From Syntrophaceae bacterium UBA2192 (GTDB lineage Bacteria; Desulfobacterota; Syntrophia; Syntrophales; UBA2192): 11,971 nucleotides of DNA. Positions 11,944-11,971 of the stretch are shown here, one piece after another. Made by a program: the position numbers and the translations under genes. The stretch covers positions 1 through 11,971 of the forward strand of contig DCVI01000201.1 in NCBI GenBank assembly GCA_002327315.1, given 5' to 3'. The notes below the pieces were generated by a model that saw only the letters and a program-made list of their open reading frames with translations, had not been told where the DNA came from and made no database searches. Position 1 is the first letter of the stretch, and each line of letters begins with the position of its first letter.

Positions 11944-11971
11944 TTGACTAGTACTAACTTGCAATATACTG

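Noticed and set aside
11944..11971. Possible further TAGT-type heptamer tract at the window edge
   Set aside because: TAGTTGA, CTAGTAC, TAACTTG hint at the same period as the tract at 40-109, but the sequence is cut off and too degenerate to call.

Overview
The window is GC-rich bacterial chromosome with twelve protein-coding genes that I consider solid, on both strands. The gene families suggest a Gram-negative anaerobe, most likely a Desulfobacterota (deltaproteobacterial) lineage such as the Syntrophales. The pointers are a Dnmt2-type methyltransferase like that known from Geobacter, a long-form acyl-CoA dehydrogenase, an outer-membrane beta-barrel, strong GGAGG ribosome sites and many short tandem-repeat tracts between genes. 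No rRNA, tRNA or other lineage marker is present, so the assignment is inference.

Layout. 1-197: leader full of 7- and 8-base tandem repeats. 198-1542 (+): Dnmt2-like cytosine-C5 methyltransferase, then a VOC/glyoxalase-fold protein. 1543-2142: 600 bases without a convincing gene, holding two GC-rich stem-loops and a promoter-like site. 2143-2650 (+): a 52-aa double-CxxC protein and an 84-aa helical protein, closed by a perfect hairpin terminator. 2769-4463 (-): acyl-CoA dehydrogenase. Its divergent upstream region carries a perfect 17-bp palindrome that looks like a TetR-family operator. 4666-5774 (+): exported UlaG-like metallo-beta-lactamase-fold protein, then an ABM-fold monooxygenase-like protein. 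5793-5842: long hairpin between convergent genes. 5859-8528 (-): outer-membrane barrel, HerA/YjgR-like ATPase and a small exported protein, each with its own terminator or promoter signals. 8765-9265 (+): GNAT acetyltransferase. 9266-9692: intergenic region with a near-consensus sigma-28 promoter on the minus strand in front of a 34-codon signal-peptide ORF, and a 95-base inverted repeat built of heptamers. 9693-11943 (+): two-TM unknown protein, a glyoxalase-II-like hydrolase joined to it by a 1-base gap, and an exported alpha/beta hydrolase.

How the genes work together. This is mostly a string of small one- to three-gene units, not one pathway. The acyl-CoA dehydrogenase and the UlaG-like/ABM pair are divergent and may share the palindromic operator. 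The glyoxalase-II-like gene is probably translated together with the membrane protein before it.

I see no defence island, CRISPR array or intact mobile element. The most unusual content is non-coding: unrelated 7-, 8- or 9-base tandem tracts at eight places on gene borders (one forming the C-terminal tail of the Dnmt2-like protein), the heptamer hairpin, and the orphan sigma-28 promoter with its mini-ORF.
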